Shown in pieces: positions 8,295 to 16,495 of a stretch of DNA of 64,000 nucleotides (positions are counted from its first letter, which is position 1; each line of letters opens with the position of its first letter). The notes under the pieces are model-generated. The model worked only from the letters and a program-made list of their open reading frames with translations. It searched no databases and was not told the origin of the DNA. Origin of the DNA: Rhodocyclales bacterium (GTDB lineage Bacteria > Pseudomonadota > Gammaproteobacteria > Burkholderiales > Rhodocyclaceae); contig JACRMV010000004.1 in the NCBI GenBank assembly GCA_016235025.1, forward strand, positions 1 to 64,000, written 5' to 3'. The position numbers and the translations under genes are program-made.

Positions 8295-8902
8295 AAATTG
8301 TCGAAACCTACTCTCACCTCAACGGACTGGAATTCCTTCTGGTTCACCGCCCATCGCTCTGGCAACAAATTACTTCCGTAATCGAGGCGGTTGATGCAAC
8401 TGCCTGCCGGACCAAGGTTTCCAAAGAAAAAACAATGTCCGGGAAACTGCTGTTCAGTCCTGTCGAAATGAACAAGGCATTCAGCACACTGCTCGGCAAT
8501 CAAAATTGGGGCGAGAGCCGGATCAGTTACTGGGTGACAAAAAATGCACAACTGATAAGAAAGACGCTCACAATGCCGGCCGCGCAGCAAAAACAGGAAA
8601 TTGAGGCCCAGGGTGAAACGCCGATATTCAGCTATAACCAAACCGACTTCGTCAAAGATCGTGTCGCTATCGAAGTCCAATTCGGCAAATACTCCTTCGT
8701 GGCCTACGATCTGTTCGTAAAACACCTTGCATTTTATGTGGGCGATCAGATTGATGTCGGTATTGAAATACTACCGATGAAATCGATGCAGGCCCAAATG
8801 AGTTCGGGCGTCGCTTATTACGAGGGAGAACTCTATAACGTGGTCCGGCAAGGGCGTGGCGTCCCCGCCGTGCCGCTGGTCATCGTCGGGATAGCACCAT
8901 GA
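8291..8902 (+). CDS. BstYI/BglII-family type II restriction endonuclease
   Basis: 203 residues. The active site has the unusual Asp-x8-Glu-x-Gln form of BglII and BstYI: Asp119, Glu128, Gln130 in NQTDFVKDRVAIEVQFGKY. From memory, BstYI is also 203 residues with catalytic residues at these positions, and the C-terminal part (YDLFVKHLAFYV, SSGVAYYEGELYNV, RQGRGVPAVPLV) looks like BstYI too. Predicted cut site RGATCY, unverified. The ATG overlaps the methyltransferase stop and its own stop overlaps the pyrX start (both ATGA), so all are probably on the pyr transcript. The close likeness to a Gram-positive thermophile enzyme suggests transfer. Confidence 0.9.
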   Translation: MKIVETYSHLNGLEFLLVHRPSLWQQITSVIEAVDATACRTKVSKEKTMSGKLLFSPVEMNKAFSTLLGNQNWGESRISYWVTKNAQLIRKTLTMPAAQQKQEIEAQGETPIFSYNQTDFVKDRVAIEVQFGKYSFVAYDLFVKHLAFYVGDQIDVGIEILPMKSMQAQMSSGVAYYEGELYNVVRQGRGVPAVPLVIVGIAP

Positions 8903-10185
8903 AAATCCACATCCAGGGCGGCCGCCTGATCGACCCGGCGCGCGGCATCGACAAGCGGGCCGACCTGTTTCTCGCCGCTGGCAAAATAGTCGGCGCTGGC
9001 GATACGGCGCCGGCGGGCTTCACCGCCAACAGCGTGCTCGACGCCTCCGGCTGTATCGTCTGCCCCGGCCTGATCGACCTTTCCGCTCGGCTGCGCGAGC
9101 CGGGCTTTGAATTCCGCGCCACGCTGGAATCGGAAATGGCGGCGGCAGCCGCTGGTGGTGTCACGCGCCTGGCCTGCCCGCCGGACACCGATCCGGTACT
9201 GGACGAACCCGGCCTGGTCGAGATGCTCACGCACCGGGCGCGACTGCCGGAGTTCGCCCACATCCATCCGGTCGGCGCGCTCACCGTGCAACTGGCCGGC
9301 GAGCGGCTGACGGAGATGGCGGAACTGCGCGAGGCCGGCTGCATCGCTTTCGGCCAGGCCAATCGTGCCATCGTCGATACCCAGGTGATGCTGCGCGCCA
9401 TGCACTACGCCGCGACATTCGGTTTCCCGGTCTGGCTGCAGGCGCAGGATCCGTTCCTCGCCAGGAAGGGCGTTGCCCATGATGGCGAAATCGCCGCCCG
9501 CCTCGGCCTAGTCGGGATTCCGGTGGCGGCGGAAACCATCGCCCTGGCGACGCTGCTGCATCTGGCGCGCGAAAGCGGCGTGCGCCTGCATGTGACGCGC
9601 GTGTCCTCCGCCGCCGGCGTCGAAATGATCGTCGCCGCACGCGCCGCCGGGATTGCCGTGACCTGCGACGTCGCCGTGCATCACCTGCATCTGTGCGACC
9701 ATGACATCGGCTTTTTCAATCCGCAGGCGCGGCTCGACCCACCGCTGCGTTCGCAACGCGACCGCGACGCGCTGCGTGCCGGGCTGGCCTCTGGAGCCAT
9801 CGATGCCCTGTGCTCCGACCACACCCCGGTTGATGACGATGGCAAGCAAATGCCGTTCGACGAAGCCGAAGTCGGGGCCACCGGCCTCGAACTGCTGCTG
9901 CCGCTGACGCTGAAATGGGCGCAGGAAACGAAACTGCCGCTGGCCACCGCACTGGCCCGCATCACCTGCGATCCGGCGCGCGTGCTGGGTATCGACGCCG
10001 GCCACCTGGCCGTTGGCGCTGCGGCCGATATCTGCGTCTTCGATCCGGCCACGGGCTTTCATGTCACGCGGGAGAATCTCAGGAGCCTGGGCAAGAACAC
10101 GCCCTTCCTCGGCCTCGAACTGCCCGGCCGTGTGCGCTACACCTTGATCGACGGCCACCTGGCCTTCGACGGTACCCTCAATTAA
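8899..10185 (+). CDS. pyrX: PyrX, dihydroorotase-like protein without the metal HxH motif
   Basis: 428 residues of the cyclic amidohydrolase family. Active dihydroorotases have PGxIDxHxHxREPG; here the stretch reads PGLIDLSARLREPG, so the two zinc histidines are replaced by Ser62 and Arg64. The later DALCSDHTPVDDDGK segment is kept. In Pseudomonas and many betaproteobacteria such a pseudo-dihydroorotase is a structural partner of aspartate carbamoyltransferase. A catalytic PyrC must lie outside this window. It starts within the endonuclease stop (ATGA). The segment IVGAGDTA (30-37) coincides with a copy of the dispersed 25-bp element. Confidence 0.88.
   Translation: MKIHIQGGRLIDPARGIDKRADLFLAAGKIVGAGDTAPAGFTANSVLDASGCIVCPGLIDLSARLREPGFEFRATLESEMAAAAAGGVTRLACPPDTDPVLDEPGLVEMLTHRARLPEFAHIHPVGALTVQLAGERLTEMAELREAGCIAFGQANRAIVDTQVMLRAMHYAATFGFPVWLQAQDPFLARKGVAHDGEIAARLGLVGIPVAAETIALATLLHLARESGVRLHVTRVSSAAGVEMIVAARAAGIAVTCDVAVHHLHLCDHDIGFFNPQARLDPPLRSQRDRDALRAGLASGAIDALCSDHTPVDDDGKQMPFDEAEVGATGLELLLPLTLKWAQETKLPLATALARITCDPARVLGIDAGHLAVGAAADICVFDPATGFHVTRENLRSLGKNTPFLGLELPGRVRYTLIDGHLAFDGTLN
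8985..9009 (+). repeat. Dispersed 25-bp element, copy 2
   Basis: Two differences from the consensus (core GTCGGCGCTGGTGATACGG); inside pyrX, read in the frame VGAGDTA. Confidence 0.65.
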
Positions 10186-11011
10186 GGCTGTTCGCGCAGT
10201 CCGCGCTCCTACCGGGGACTGCGCATCGGTCGGCCAGTCCCCAGACATAGGACTCCATGGACAGCACGCCGTAGGTGATCCCACCCTCGATGACCTGCAC
10301 CGCGCTTTCTCCGCCATTGGCGCCGATGGCCACCAGCAGTGGCAGGAAGTGTTCCTCGGTGGGATGTGATCGCTCGGCATGCGGCGCCAGACGGCGGTAA
10401 TCCGCCAGCTGATGCGCCGCGTCGGCAAGTACCGTTTCGCGCACCCATGAGGTGAATTCCCGCGCATAGGCTGCCTCGCCCGCAGCGGACTGGCGGATTT
10501 CGTAAAGGTTGTGCGTCATGCTGCCCGAGCCGACGAGCAGCACGCCGCGTTGCCGCAACGGGGCCAGCGTCCGGCCAAGCCGCAGCGCGCCCGCGGCATC
10601 AAGGGTATGCGGCAGCGACACCTGAAACACGGGAATGTCGGCAGCCGGCAACAGATGCAGTAGCGGAACCCAGGCGCCGTGATCCAGTCCGCGCCCGTCG
10701 TCAAGGCTGGCCTTGAAACCGGCTTCGACCAGCAGCTGACTTGCCTCGACCGCGAACTGCAGGTGACCGGGCGCCGGATACTGCAGGTCGTAGAGCGGCC
10801 GCGGAAAGCCGCCGAAGTCGTGCAGCGTGGCCGGCGATTCGTTCGCCATGACCTTTACGCCATCGGTCTGCCAATGCGGCGAGACCACCAGGACCGCCTT
10901 CACGCCGCACAGCTTCTTGCCCAGGACGCTCAGACGGCCGCCGAGTTTCCCGGGTTCGAGGGCGAAGGTCGGGGCGCTGTGGGAGATGAAGAAGACCGGG
11001 GCTTTGGTCAT
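10178..11011 (-). CDS. ygiD: DODA-type extradiol ring-opening dioxygenase (YgiD-like)
   Basis: 277 residues from MTKAPVFFISHSAPTFAL; upstream codons have no family resemblance. The class III extradiol dioxygenase family is indicated by the N-terminal metal His in FFISHSAP, VSPHWQTDGV, the characteristic DHGAWVPLLHL, and VGSGSMTHNLYEIR. E. coli YgiD is a zinc-dependent 4,5-DOPA dioxygenase. The true substrate here is unknown. It heads or joins a minus-strand group of small redox genes (DoxX, pirin, azoreductase). Confidence 0.85.
   Translation of the reverse strand: MTKAPVFFISHSAPTFALEPGKLGGRLSVLGKKLCGVKAVLVVSPHWQTDGVKVMANESPATLHDFGGFPRPLYDLQYPAPGHLQFAVEASQLLVEAGFKASLDDGRGLDHGAWVPLLHLLPAADIPVFQVSLPHTLDAAGALRLGRTLAPLRQRGVLLVGSGSMTHNLYEIRQSAAGEAAYAREFTSWVRETVLADAAHQLADYRRLAPHAERSHPTEEHFLPLLVAIGANGGESAVQVIEGGITYGVLSMESYVWGLADRCAVPGRSADCANSLN
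10194..10224. terminator. Hairpin at the convergent ends of pyrX and the DODA gene
   Basis: Arms GCGCAGTCC (10194-10202) and GGACTGCGC (10216-10224) flank a 13-base loop. There is no T-run on either side, so termination is uncertain, but the position, at the meeting point of two convergent genes, fits. Confidence 0.35.
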
Positions 11012-11033
11012 GGCCGGGTATTCGTGCCAGGGC

Positions 11034-11486
11034 TCAGGCGTTCCGCGCCGATGCCGGCTTGAAACGCGCGGCTGCGCCTGCGGCAAGCCGGGCATCGATG
11101 CTCAGCGGCCCGGCGCCCAGCGCCGAGATAAGCAACATGCCGCCGGCCACCGAGATGTTCTTCATGAAGAGCAGTTGGGTGACGTATTGCTGAGCCGCCG
11201 GGGCCGACCAGTACGCATGGAAGACAACGCTCGCGGCCACGGTGAACAAGCCCAGCGCGAGTCCGACCAGACGCACCTGGTAACCGACCACCAGCGCCAG
11301 TCCGCCGAACAGTTCCAGCGCGCCCACCGCTGCCGCGAGCAAAGTCGGCGCCGGCAGCCCGCCGCTGGCGACGAAGGCCGCGGTGCCCTCGATGTTGCCC
11401 AGCTTGCCGAAGCCGGACAGGATGAACATCAGCGCCAGCAGCAGGCGTCCGACGACGGAAACATAGGCTTTGTAAGAGTCATTCAT
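11034..11486 (-). CDS. DoxX-family membrane protein
   Basis: 150 residues from the ATG preceded by AGGAGAAATGCA. Four hydrophobic helices are visible (YVSVVGRLLLALMFILSG; AAAVGALELFGGLALVVGY; LVGLALGLFTVAASVVFHA; SVAGGMLLISALG), plus the family hallmark FILSGFGKLG. Such proteins are commonly found beside pirins and azoreductases and are linked, without firm biochemistry, to quinone or thiol redox. Confidence 0.88.
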   Translation of the reverse strand: MNDSYKAYVSVVGRLLLALMFILSGFGKLGNIEGTAAFVASGGLPAPTLLAAAVGALELFGGLALVVGYQVRLVGLALGLFTVAASVVFHAYWSAPAAQQYVTQLLFMKNISVAGGMLLISALGAGPLSIDARLAAGAAARFKPASARNA

Positions 11487-11520
11487 TGCATTTCTCCTGG
11501 ATAAAAAGTGGATCGGAATG

Positions 11521-12378
11521 TCAGGCCAGGCGGCCGTCACGGAAGTCGTTCAGCGCCTGGTAAATCTCCTGGTCGGTGTTCATCACGAAGGGGCCGTATT
11601 GGGCGATCGGTTCGTTCAGGGGCCGGCCGGCGATCAGCAAGACTTTCGCTGCGCCGGCGGCTTCGATCACCACGCCGTCCGCTTCGGCATCGTTGGCGAG
11701 TATCCCCATGCGCTGCGCCGGCAGGGTCTCCCCGCCGATGCGCACTTCGCCGCGATAGACATAGACGAAGGCATTGTGCCCGGCCGGGATTTGCTGCTCG
11801 AAGCGCGTACCGGCGGGCAGGTGCAGGTCGAGATACAAGGGCGCCGTCGCCTCGCGCGTCACCGCGCCGGCGACGCCATGACTTGTGCCTGCGATCACCG
11901 TCACGCCAACGCCGACTTCTGTTTCAAAGCGCGGCAACTCGGCGGCGGAAAAATCGCGATACCAGGGCGCGCTCATCTTGTCGCTGGCGGGCAGGTTCAG
12001 CCAGAGCTGGAAACCTTCCATGACGCCGGCTTCCTGCTGCGGAATCTCGGAATGGATCACGCCGCGGCCGGCGGTCATCCACTGCACGCCGCCGTTTTCG
12101 AGCAGGCCTTCATGGCCGGCACTGTCCTTGTGCTGCATGCGGCCGGCGATCATGTAGGTCACGGTCTCAAAGCCGCGATGCGGATGGTCGGGAAAGCCGG
12201 CGATATAGTCGTCGGGATTGTCGCTGCCAAAGGCATCGAGCATCAGGAAGGGATCCAGCCGGCGTTGCAGCGGCTGCGCCAGCACCCGCGTCAGCTTGAC
12301 GCCGGCGCCGTCGGACGTCGGCTTGCCGGCGACCTGGCGTTCTATGCTGCGCGACTGGCGAACTTGATGGCTGCTCAT
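11521..12378 (-). CDS. Pirin family protein
   Basis: 285 residues of bicupin fold. The N-terminal metal-binding set is visible: HPHRGFETVTYMI, then GGVQWMTAGRGVIHSE, ending in the C-terminal signature GPFVMNTDQEIYQALNDFRDGRL. Several pirins have quercetin 2,3-dioxygenase activity; others are cofactors of transcription. Good RBS (AAGGAGATGCC). It lies between doxX and azoR, a common trio thought to handle quinone-like compounds. A broken second pirin lies at 37999-38187. Confidence 0.92.
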   Translation of the reverse strand: MSSHQVRQSRSIERQVAGKPTSDGAGVKLTRVLAQPLQRRLDPFLMLDAFGSDNPDDYIAGFPDHPHRGFETVTYMIAGRMQHKDSAGHEGLLENGGVQWMTAGRGVIHSEIPQQEAGVMEGFQLWLNLPASDKMSAPWYRDFSAAELPRFETEVGVGVTVIAGTSHGVAGAVTREATAPLYLDLHLPAGTRFEQQIPAGHNAFVYVYRGEVRIGGETLPAQRMGILANDAEADGVVIEAAGAAKVLLIAGRPLNEPIAQYGPFVMNTDQEIYQALNDFRDGRLA

Positions 12379-12417
12379 GGCATCTCCTTGATCGGGTGTG
12401 TGGATGGTGTGCGATGC

Positions 12418-13017
12418 TCAGGCCAGTGCCGCGGCCAGATCCGCTTCAGCCTGGGCAAAGCCCCGCTCGGCGGCTTCCTCGCCCATGTTGAGACCTTCGG
12501 CGTAGATGAAATGCACATCCCTCATGCCGAGAAAGCCGAGCACGGTCTTCAGGTAGGGCACCTGGCTGTCGGCCTCGGTGCCGCGGTAGAGTCCGCCGCG
12601 CGCCAGGGCGACATAGACGGTCTTGCCCCTGAGCAGGCCCTCGGGGCCCTGTGCGGTGTAACGGAAGGTGACGCCGTTGCGGGCGATGGCGTCGATCCAG
12701 TTCTTCAACTGCACCGGCACGCCGAAGTTGTACATCGGCACGCCGAGCACGACCGCGTCGGCCGCCTGGACTTCGGCGATCAGGAGGTCATCGAGGGCGA
12801 CGCGCGACGCCTGTTCGGCCGTGCGCTTTTCGGCCGAAGTGAACAGCGCGCCGAGCGCGGCCTCGTCCAGTACCGGATGCGGGATGACGGCAAGGTCGCG
12901 TACCGTGAGCTTGGCGGCAGGATTTGCGGCCTGCAGGCGGGCCGTGATGGAATTGGCGACACGCGTGGAATTGGCGGCTTCGCGGCGGGCGCTGGCATTG
13001 ATTTGCAGGATGTTCAT
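12418..13017 (-). CDS. azoR: FMN-dependent NADH:quinone oxidoreductase / azoreductase
   Basis: 199 residues, flavodoxin-like fold. N-terminal [10 protein letters not shown] and SNxxS-type phosphate loop ([13 protein letters not shown]), the FMN/dimer motif [20 protein letters not shown], and ARGGLYRG. Reduces quinones and azo dyes by two electrons. The RBS AAGGAGAG precedes the ATG. The divergent LysR gene at 13112 is its likely regulator. Confidence 0.92.
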   Translation of the reverse strand: MNILQINASARREAANSTRVANSITARLQAANPAAKLTVRDLAVIPHPVLDEAALGALFTSAEKRTAEQASRVALDDLLIAEVQAADAVVLGVPMYNFGVPVQLKNWIDAIARNGVTFRYTAQGPEGLLRGKTVYVALARGGLYRGTEADSQVPYLKTVLGFLGMRDVHFIYAEGLNMGEEAAERGFAQAEADLAAALA

Positions 13018-13099
13018 TTGGCTCTCCTTGGGTGATTGATGATCTGAAGCGCACTTTATTGATGTTTAAAGGCGAACAGAAGCCCATAAATTGGATAAC

Positions 13100-13121
13100 A
13101 TTGTTCTCCTAATGGAACAAT
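13100..13121. promoter_or_regulatory. Inverted repeat over the LysR start codon
   Basis: ATTGTTC (13100-13106) and GAACAAT (13115-13121) form a perfect 7-bp dyad with an 8-base spacer, covering the lysR ATG in the azoR-lysR divergent region. A candidate autoregulatory operator. Confidence 0.4.
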
Positions 13122-14056
13122 ATGAACCCAATGACCTGCTGATCTTTGCCCGTGTCGCGGAAGCCGGCAGTTTCAGCCGTGCCGCCGAGCGCATCGGCCT
13201 GCCCAAATCGACGGTGTCGCGACGCATCGCCTTCCTCGAAGAACAGCTCGGCGAGCGCCTGATGCTGCGCACCACGCGGCGCCTGACGCTGACCGAGTTC
13301 GGCCTGCAATTGCTCGAACACGCGCGCCAGGTCGCGGCCGAGGTCGATGCCGTCAAGGCGCTCAGCGAATACCGCCAGGCACGTCCCAGCGGCCGCCTGC
13401 GGGTATCGATGCCCAATGATTTCGCGACCCAGTTGCTGACTGACATGCTGGCGGCCTTCATCGCGCTGCATCCGGCGGTGTCCCTGGAACTCGACCTCTC
13501 GCCCCGTCGCGTCGATCTGCTCGGCGAGAATTTCGACCTCGCGGTGCGCCTGGGCGATCTGCCCGACGACACGCTGCTTGCCGCAAAGCGCATCGCGGTG
13601 TTTCCCGGCGGCCTGTATGCGTCGCCTTCCTATCTGTCGGAACGCGGCGATCCGGCGTCGCCGGATGAGCTCGACTCGCACGACAGCTTGAGATTGCTGG
13701 GCCGCAATGGTGAAGCCGTGCCCTGGACCTTGACGTCGGGCAACCAGGCCTGGGAGGGCGCGCCGCCGACCCGGGCGGTGGCCAATGCGCCGGACCTGTT
13801 GAGCAGCCTCGCCCGCGCCGGCGCCGGCATTGCCGCCGTACCCGATTACTTCGCGGCACCCAGCGTGCGGCGCGGCGAATTGCGTCGCGTGCTGCCCGAC
13901 TGGTGCATGCCCTCGCACACGGCCTGGGCGGTATTTCCCGGACGGCGCCTGATGCCGGCGAAGACGCGGGCCTTCATCGACATGCTCGAAGCGGCCCTGG
14001 CGGGGGCGCACGGCAATTTGGCCTCGGCTACCGACAGCGCGAAATTGAAAACCTGA
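13112..14056 (+). CDS. LysR-family transcriptional regulator
   Basis: 314 residues from the ATG. An in-frame TTG 21 bp upstream is possible but less likely. The helix-turn-helix DLLIFARVAEAGSFSRAAERIG...KSTVSRRIAFLEEQLGERLMLRTTRRL (about residues 9-58) is followed by a LysR substrate domain starting around 90 (GRLRVSMPNDFATQLL). The PSGRLRVS style and length fit the AaeR/DsdC-like subgroup that often sits divergent from azoR-pirin-doxX sets. The inducer is unknown; quinones or phenolics are a guess from context. Confidence 0.9.
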   Translation: MEQYEPNDLLIFARVAEAGSFSRAAERIGLPKSTVSRRIAFLEEQLGERLMLRTTRRLTLTEFGLQLLEHARQVAAEVDAVKALSEYRQARPSGRLRVSMPNDFATQLLTDMLAAFIALHPAVSLELDLSPRRVDLLGENFDLAVRLGDLPDDTLLAAKRIAVFPGGLYASPSYLSERGDPASPDELDSHDSLRLLGRNGEAVPWTLTSGNQAWEGAPPTRAVANAPDLLSSLARAGAGIAAVPDYFAAPSVRRGELRRVLPDWCMPSHTAWAVFPGRRLMPAKTRAFIDMLEAALAGAHGNLASATDSAKLKT

Positions 14057-14104
14057 TCCTGAGCTTGCCCGGGCTGCTGCTGTCGTGGCGCCGCGCAACA
14101 AAAA

Positions 14105-14398
14105 TCAATCGCGGATCAGAAAGACACTTTTTACCGACGCCGGCTCGACGCCGCGGATATGCACCCGCTTGGCGCGGGAGGTTTCTCCGCTGAGGAGGCT
14201 GACCGCCGACTTGGCAACGCCGAATTGATCGGCGAGAAACGCGATAAGGCAAGCGTTGGCCTTGCCGTCCACGGGCGGCGCATGGAGGCGAATCTTCAGT
14301 GCCTCGCCATGCGCACCGACTACTTCGGTTTTCTTCGCACCCGGCTGGATATGCAGGGTGAGTGTCACGCCTGTAGCATCAGCCTGCAGCCATGTCAT
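14105..14398 (-). CDS. DUF167 (YggU) family protein
   Basis: 97 residues. Family hallmarks are LHIQPGAKKTEVVG, the LKIRLHAPPVDGKANACLIAFLAD segment and SGETSRAKRVHI. Function is unknown; the gene is widely clustered with yggT, proC and yggS as here. The ATG overlaps the yggT stop (ATGA). Confidence 0.92.
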   Translation of the reverse strand: MTWLQADATGVTLTLHIQPGAKKTEVVGAHGEALKIRLHAPPVDGKANACLIAFLADQFGVAKSAVSLLSGETSRAKRVHIRGVEPASVKSVFLIRD

Positions 14399-14955
14399 GA
14401 CATCAGGATGGCCAGGCGCAAGCGTTCGAGCATCGAAAGACTGACCTGCAGCAACAGCAACAGCGCCAGCGGCGAGAGATCAACCCCGCCCACGAGCGGA
14501 ATCAGGCGCTGGAACGGTCGCAGCAAGGGCTGGCTGACAGCATGAATGGCATCGGCAGCGGGCGCATGGGGATTCACCCAGGACAAAATGGCAGAAACCA
14601 GCACCGCGCCGATCATCAGGTGAAAGCCGATTTTCACGGTTTCGACGAGCGCCAGCAGCGCCACGGTAAAAATCGGCGCTGACGAGACGGCGACGAGGGC
14701 GCCCGTCGCACCCAGCGCCAGCCCCAGATAAGCCGCCTGCCACAGCCAGGCCAGCAGCAGGCTCGCCACATCGAGACCGAACAGTCCGGGAATCAGCCGC
14801 CGCAAGGGTCGCAGCATCCAGTCGGTGACGGCGACGACAAACTGCCCCAAGGGGTTGCGGAACGGCGCCCGCGTCCATTGCATGAGAAAGCGGGCCAGCA
14901 GCGCGAAGCTGAAAAAACCGCAGACGAAATCCAGCAACCAGAGAACCATCTGCAT
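14395..14955 (-). CDS. yggT: YggT family integral membrane protein
   Basis: 186 residues with two repeats of the YggT unit (each a pair of hydrophobic helices with RFLMQWTRAPFRNPLGQ and LSWVNPHAPAADAIHAVSQPLLRPFQRLIP). Inner-membrane protein linked in other bacteria to osmotic tolerance or division. It overlaps proC by one base. Part of its C-terminal half (AVSSAPIFTVA) is encoded over a copy of the dispersed 25-bp element. Confidence 0.92.
   Translation of the reverse strand: MQMVLWLLDFVCGFFSFALLARFLMQWTRAPFRNPLGQFVVAVTDWMLRPLRRLIPGLFGLDVASLLLAWLWQAAYLGLALGATGALVAVSSAPIFTVALLALVETVKIGFHLMIGAVLVSAILSWVNPHAPAADAIHAVSQPLLRPFQRLIPLVGGVDLSPLALLLLLQVSLSMLERLRLAILMS
14668..14692 (+). repeat. Dispersed 25-bp element, copy 3
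   Basis: Four differences from the consensus; inside yggT. Confidence 0.5.
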
Positions 14956-15767
14956 CAGTCTTCTCCCAGCATGTTGCCCAGCTCCTGCCCGCGCCGGTGC
15001 GCCGCCCGGATGCCCTGCTCGATGGCGGCAGCGACGCCGCTGGCGCCGAAGGCGAGCAACGCCGCCTCGGTGGTGCCGCCTTTGGAGGTGACGCGCTCGC
15101 GCAAGGCGGTGACAGGCTCACTGCTCTGGGCAGCCAGCCGCGCGGCGCCGAGAAAGGTTTCCACCGTGAGCGCACGCGCCGTGGCGACATCCAGCCCGAG
15201 ATTGCGCGCCGCCGCTTCGACCGCCTCGATGAAATAGAAGACATAGGCCGGGCCGCTGCCGGAAACGGCAGTAACCGCATCCATTTTTTCCTCGTCGTCG
15301 AGCCACAGCGTAGCGCCCACGGCGCCGAGGATTTTCTCCGCCTGCGCCCGTCCTTCGCGGTCGACGCCCGGACCGGCATACAACCCGGTAACTCCGGCGC
15401 CGATCAGGGCCGGGGTGTTCGGCATCGTCCGCACCAGGCGCGAATATCCGCCCAGCCAGCGGGCGATGTCGGCCAGCCGCAGGCCGGCGGCAATGCTGAC
15501 GACCAGCTGGTTGGTCAGCGCGCCCGCAAAAACTGCCACCGCCTCCTTCATCTGCTGCGGCTTCACCGCCAGCACCAGCGCGTCGCAGGCGAGCGCAGCA
15601 GCATCGACGGCGGCGGCGCAGCGCACGCCAAAGGCATCGGTCAGCCGCTGGCGCGCCGCTTCAGAAGGTTCCACCACCTGGATGCCGGCCGCCGAAAAAC
15701 CCTGCTTTTTAAGGCCGCCGATCAAGGCGATCGCCATGTTGCCGCCGCCGATAAATGTGATTCTCAT
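14955..15767 (-). CDS. proC: Pyrroline-5-carboxylate reductase
   Basis: 270 residues from MRITFIGGGNMA, a typical NAD(P)-binding GxGxxx start. The proC signature MDAVTAVSGSGPAYVFYFIEA is present, as are VRTMPNTPALIGAG and SKGGTTEAALLAF. Last step of proline synthesis. Its ATG overlaps the yggS stop (ATGA), so yggS-proC-yggT-yggU is one unit. Confidence 0.96.
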   Translation of the reverse strand: MRITFIGGGNMAIALIGGLKKQGFSAAGIQVVEPSEAARQRLTDAFGVRCAAAVDAAALACDALVLAVKPQQMKEAVAVFAGALTNQLVVSIAAGLRLADIARWLGGYSRLVRTMPNTPALIGAGVTGLYAGPGVDREGRAQAEKILGAVGATLWLDDEEKMDAVTAVSGSGPAYVFYFIEAVEAAARNLGLDVATARALTVETFLGAARLAAQSSEPVTALRERVTSKGGTTEAALLAFGASGVAAAIEQGIRAAHRRGQELGNMLGED

Positions 15768-16453
15768 ATTGCAATTCTCTCCCCGAAGATCGCCGTGCCG
15801 ACACGCACCAGTGTCGCGCCCTCCATTATCGCCGCTTCGAGGTCGTGGCTCATGCCCATCGACAAGGTATCGAGTCGCAGCCCCGTGCCGTTGATCTGTT
15901 CCAGCAACTCGCGCAGCCGGGCAAACGGGCGACGGGCAAGCGTCGGATCCGCGCAGGGTGCAGGAATTGCCATCAAGCCGCGCAAGCGCAGATTGGGCAA
16001 TGCCGCGACGGCGTGCGCCAGCCCTGCCGCGGCTTCCGGCGGGCAACCGCTTTTTGAACTTTCCCCCGAAACATTCACCTCGATGCAGACATTGAGCGGC
16101 GGCAGGTGCAACGGGCGCTGGGCCGACAGGCGTTCGGCAATTTTGAAACGGTCAATCGAATGCACCCAGGCGAAATTTTCCGCCACCGGACGCGTCTTGT
16201 TGCTCTGCAAGGGGCCGATGAAATGCCATTCCAGATCAAGGTCGGCGAGCCCGGCCATTTTCGCCAGCGCTTCCTGCACATAATTCTCGCCGAACGCGCG
16301 CTGCCCGGCGCCAGCCACTTCACGCACACAAGCCGCAGGCCAGGTCTTCGACACTGCCAGCAGGCGCACCTCGGCGTCCGCCCGCCCGGCAGCGCGACAC
16401 GCGGCCCGGATGCGCGCATGCACGGCTTGCAAGTTGTTCAAGATTGTTGTCAT
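15764..16453 (-). CDS. yggS: YggS-family PLP homeostasis protein
   Basis: 229 residues from MTTILNNLQA. The PLP lysine is Lys36 in LLAVSKTWPA; AFGENYVQEALAKM, WHFIGPLQSNKTR, VNVSGESSKSGC and LSMGMSHDLEAAIMEGAT are all conserved. A non-enzymatic PLP carrier that controls vitamin B6 and amino-acid balance. It starts 42 bp from the divergent pilT. Confidence 0.95.
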   Translation of the reverse strand: MTTILNNLQAVHARIRAACRAAGRADAEVRLLAVSKTWPAACVREVAGAGQRAFGENYVQEALAKMAGLADLDLEWHFIGPLQSNKTRPVAENFAWVHSIDRFKIAERLSAQRPLHLPPLNVCIEVNVSGESSKSGCPPEAAAGLAHAVAALPNLRLRGLMAIPAPCADPTLARRPFARLRELLEQINGTGLRLDTLSMGMSHDLEAAIMEGATLVRVGTAIFGERIAI

Positions 16454-16495
16454 ATAGCGGCTGCAAACTTCGCTGCCCCAGAAAACGGAAAAGTC

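Noticed and set aside
7332-8902. Avoidance of the expected RGATCY site in this window
   Set aside because: GGATCC-type sites do occur (for example about 9458 and 15953), so no avoidance is claimed; I did not count rigorously.
8833-9480. Minus-strand open frame opposite pyrX
   Set aside because: Antisense to a conserved gene, biased composition only.
11518-13035. Long open frame on the plus strand opposite pirin and azoR
   Set aside because: It is antisense to two clear minus-strand genes and arises from high GC codon use; no domain, RBS or similarity supports it.
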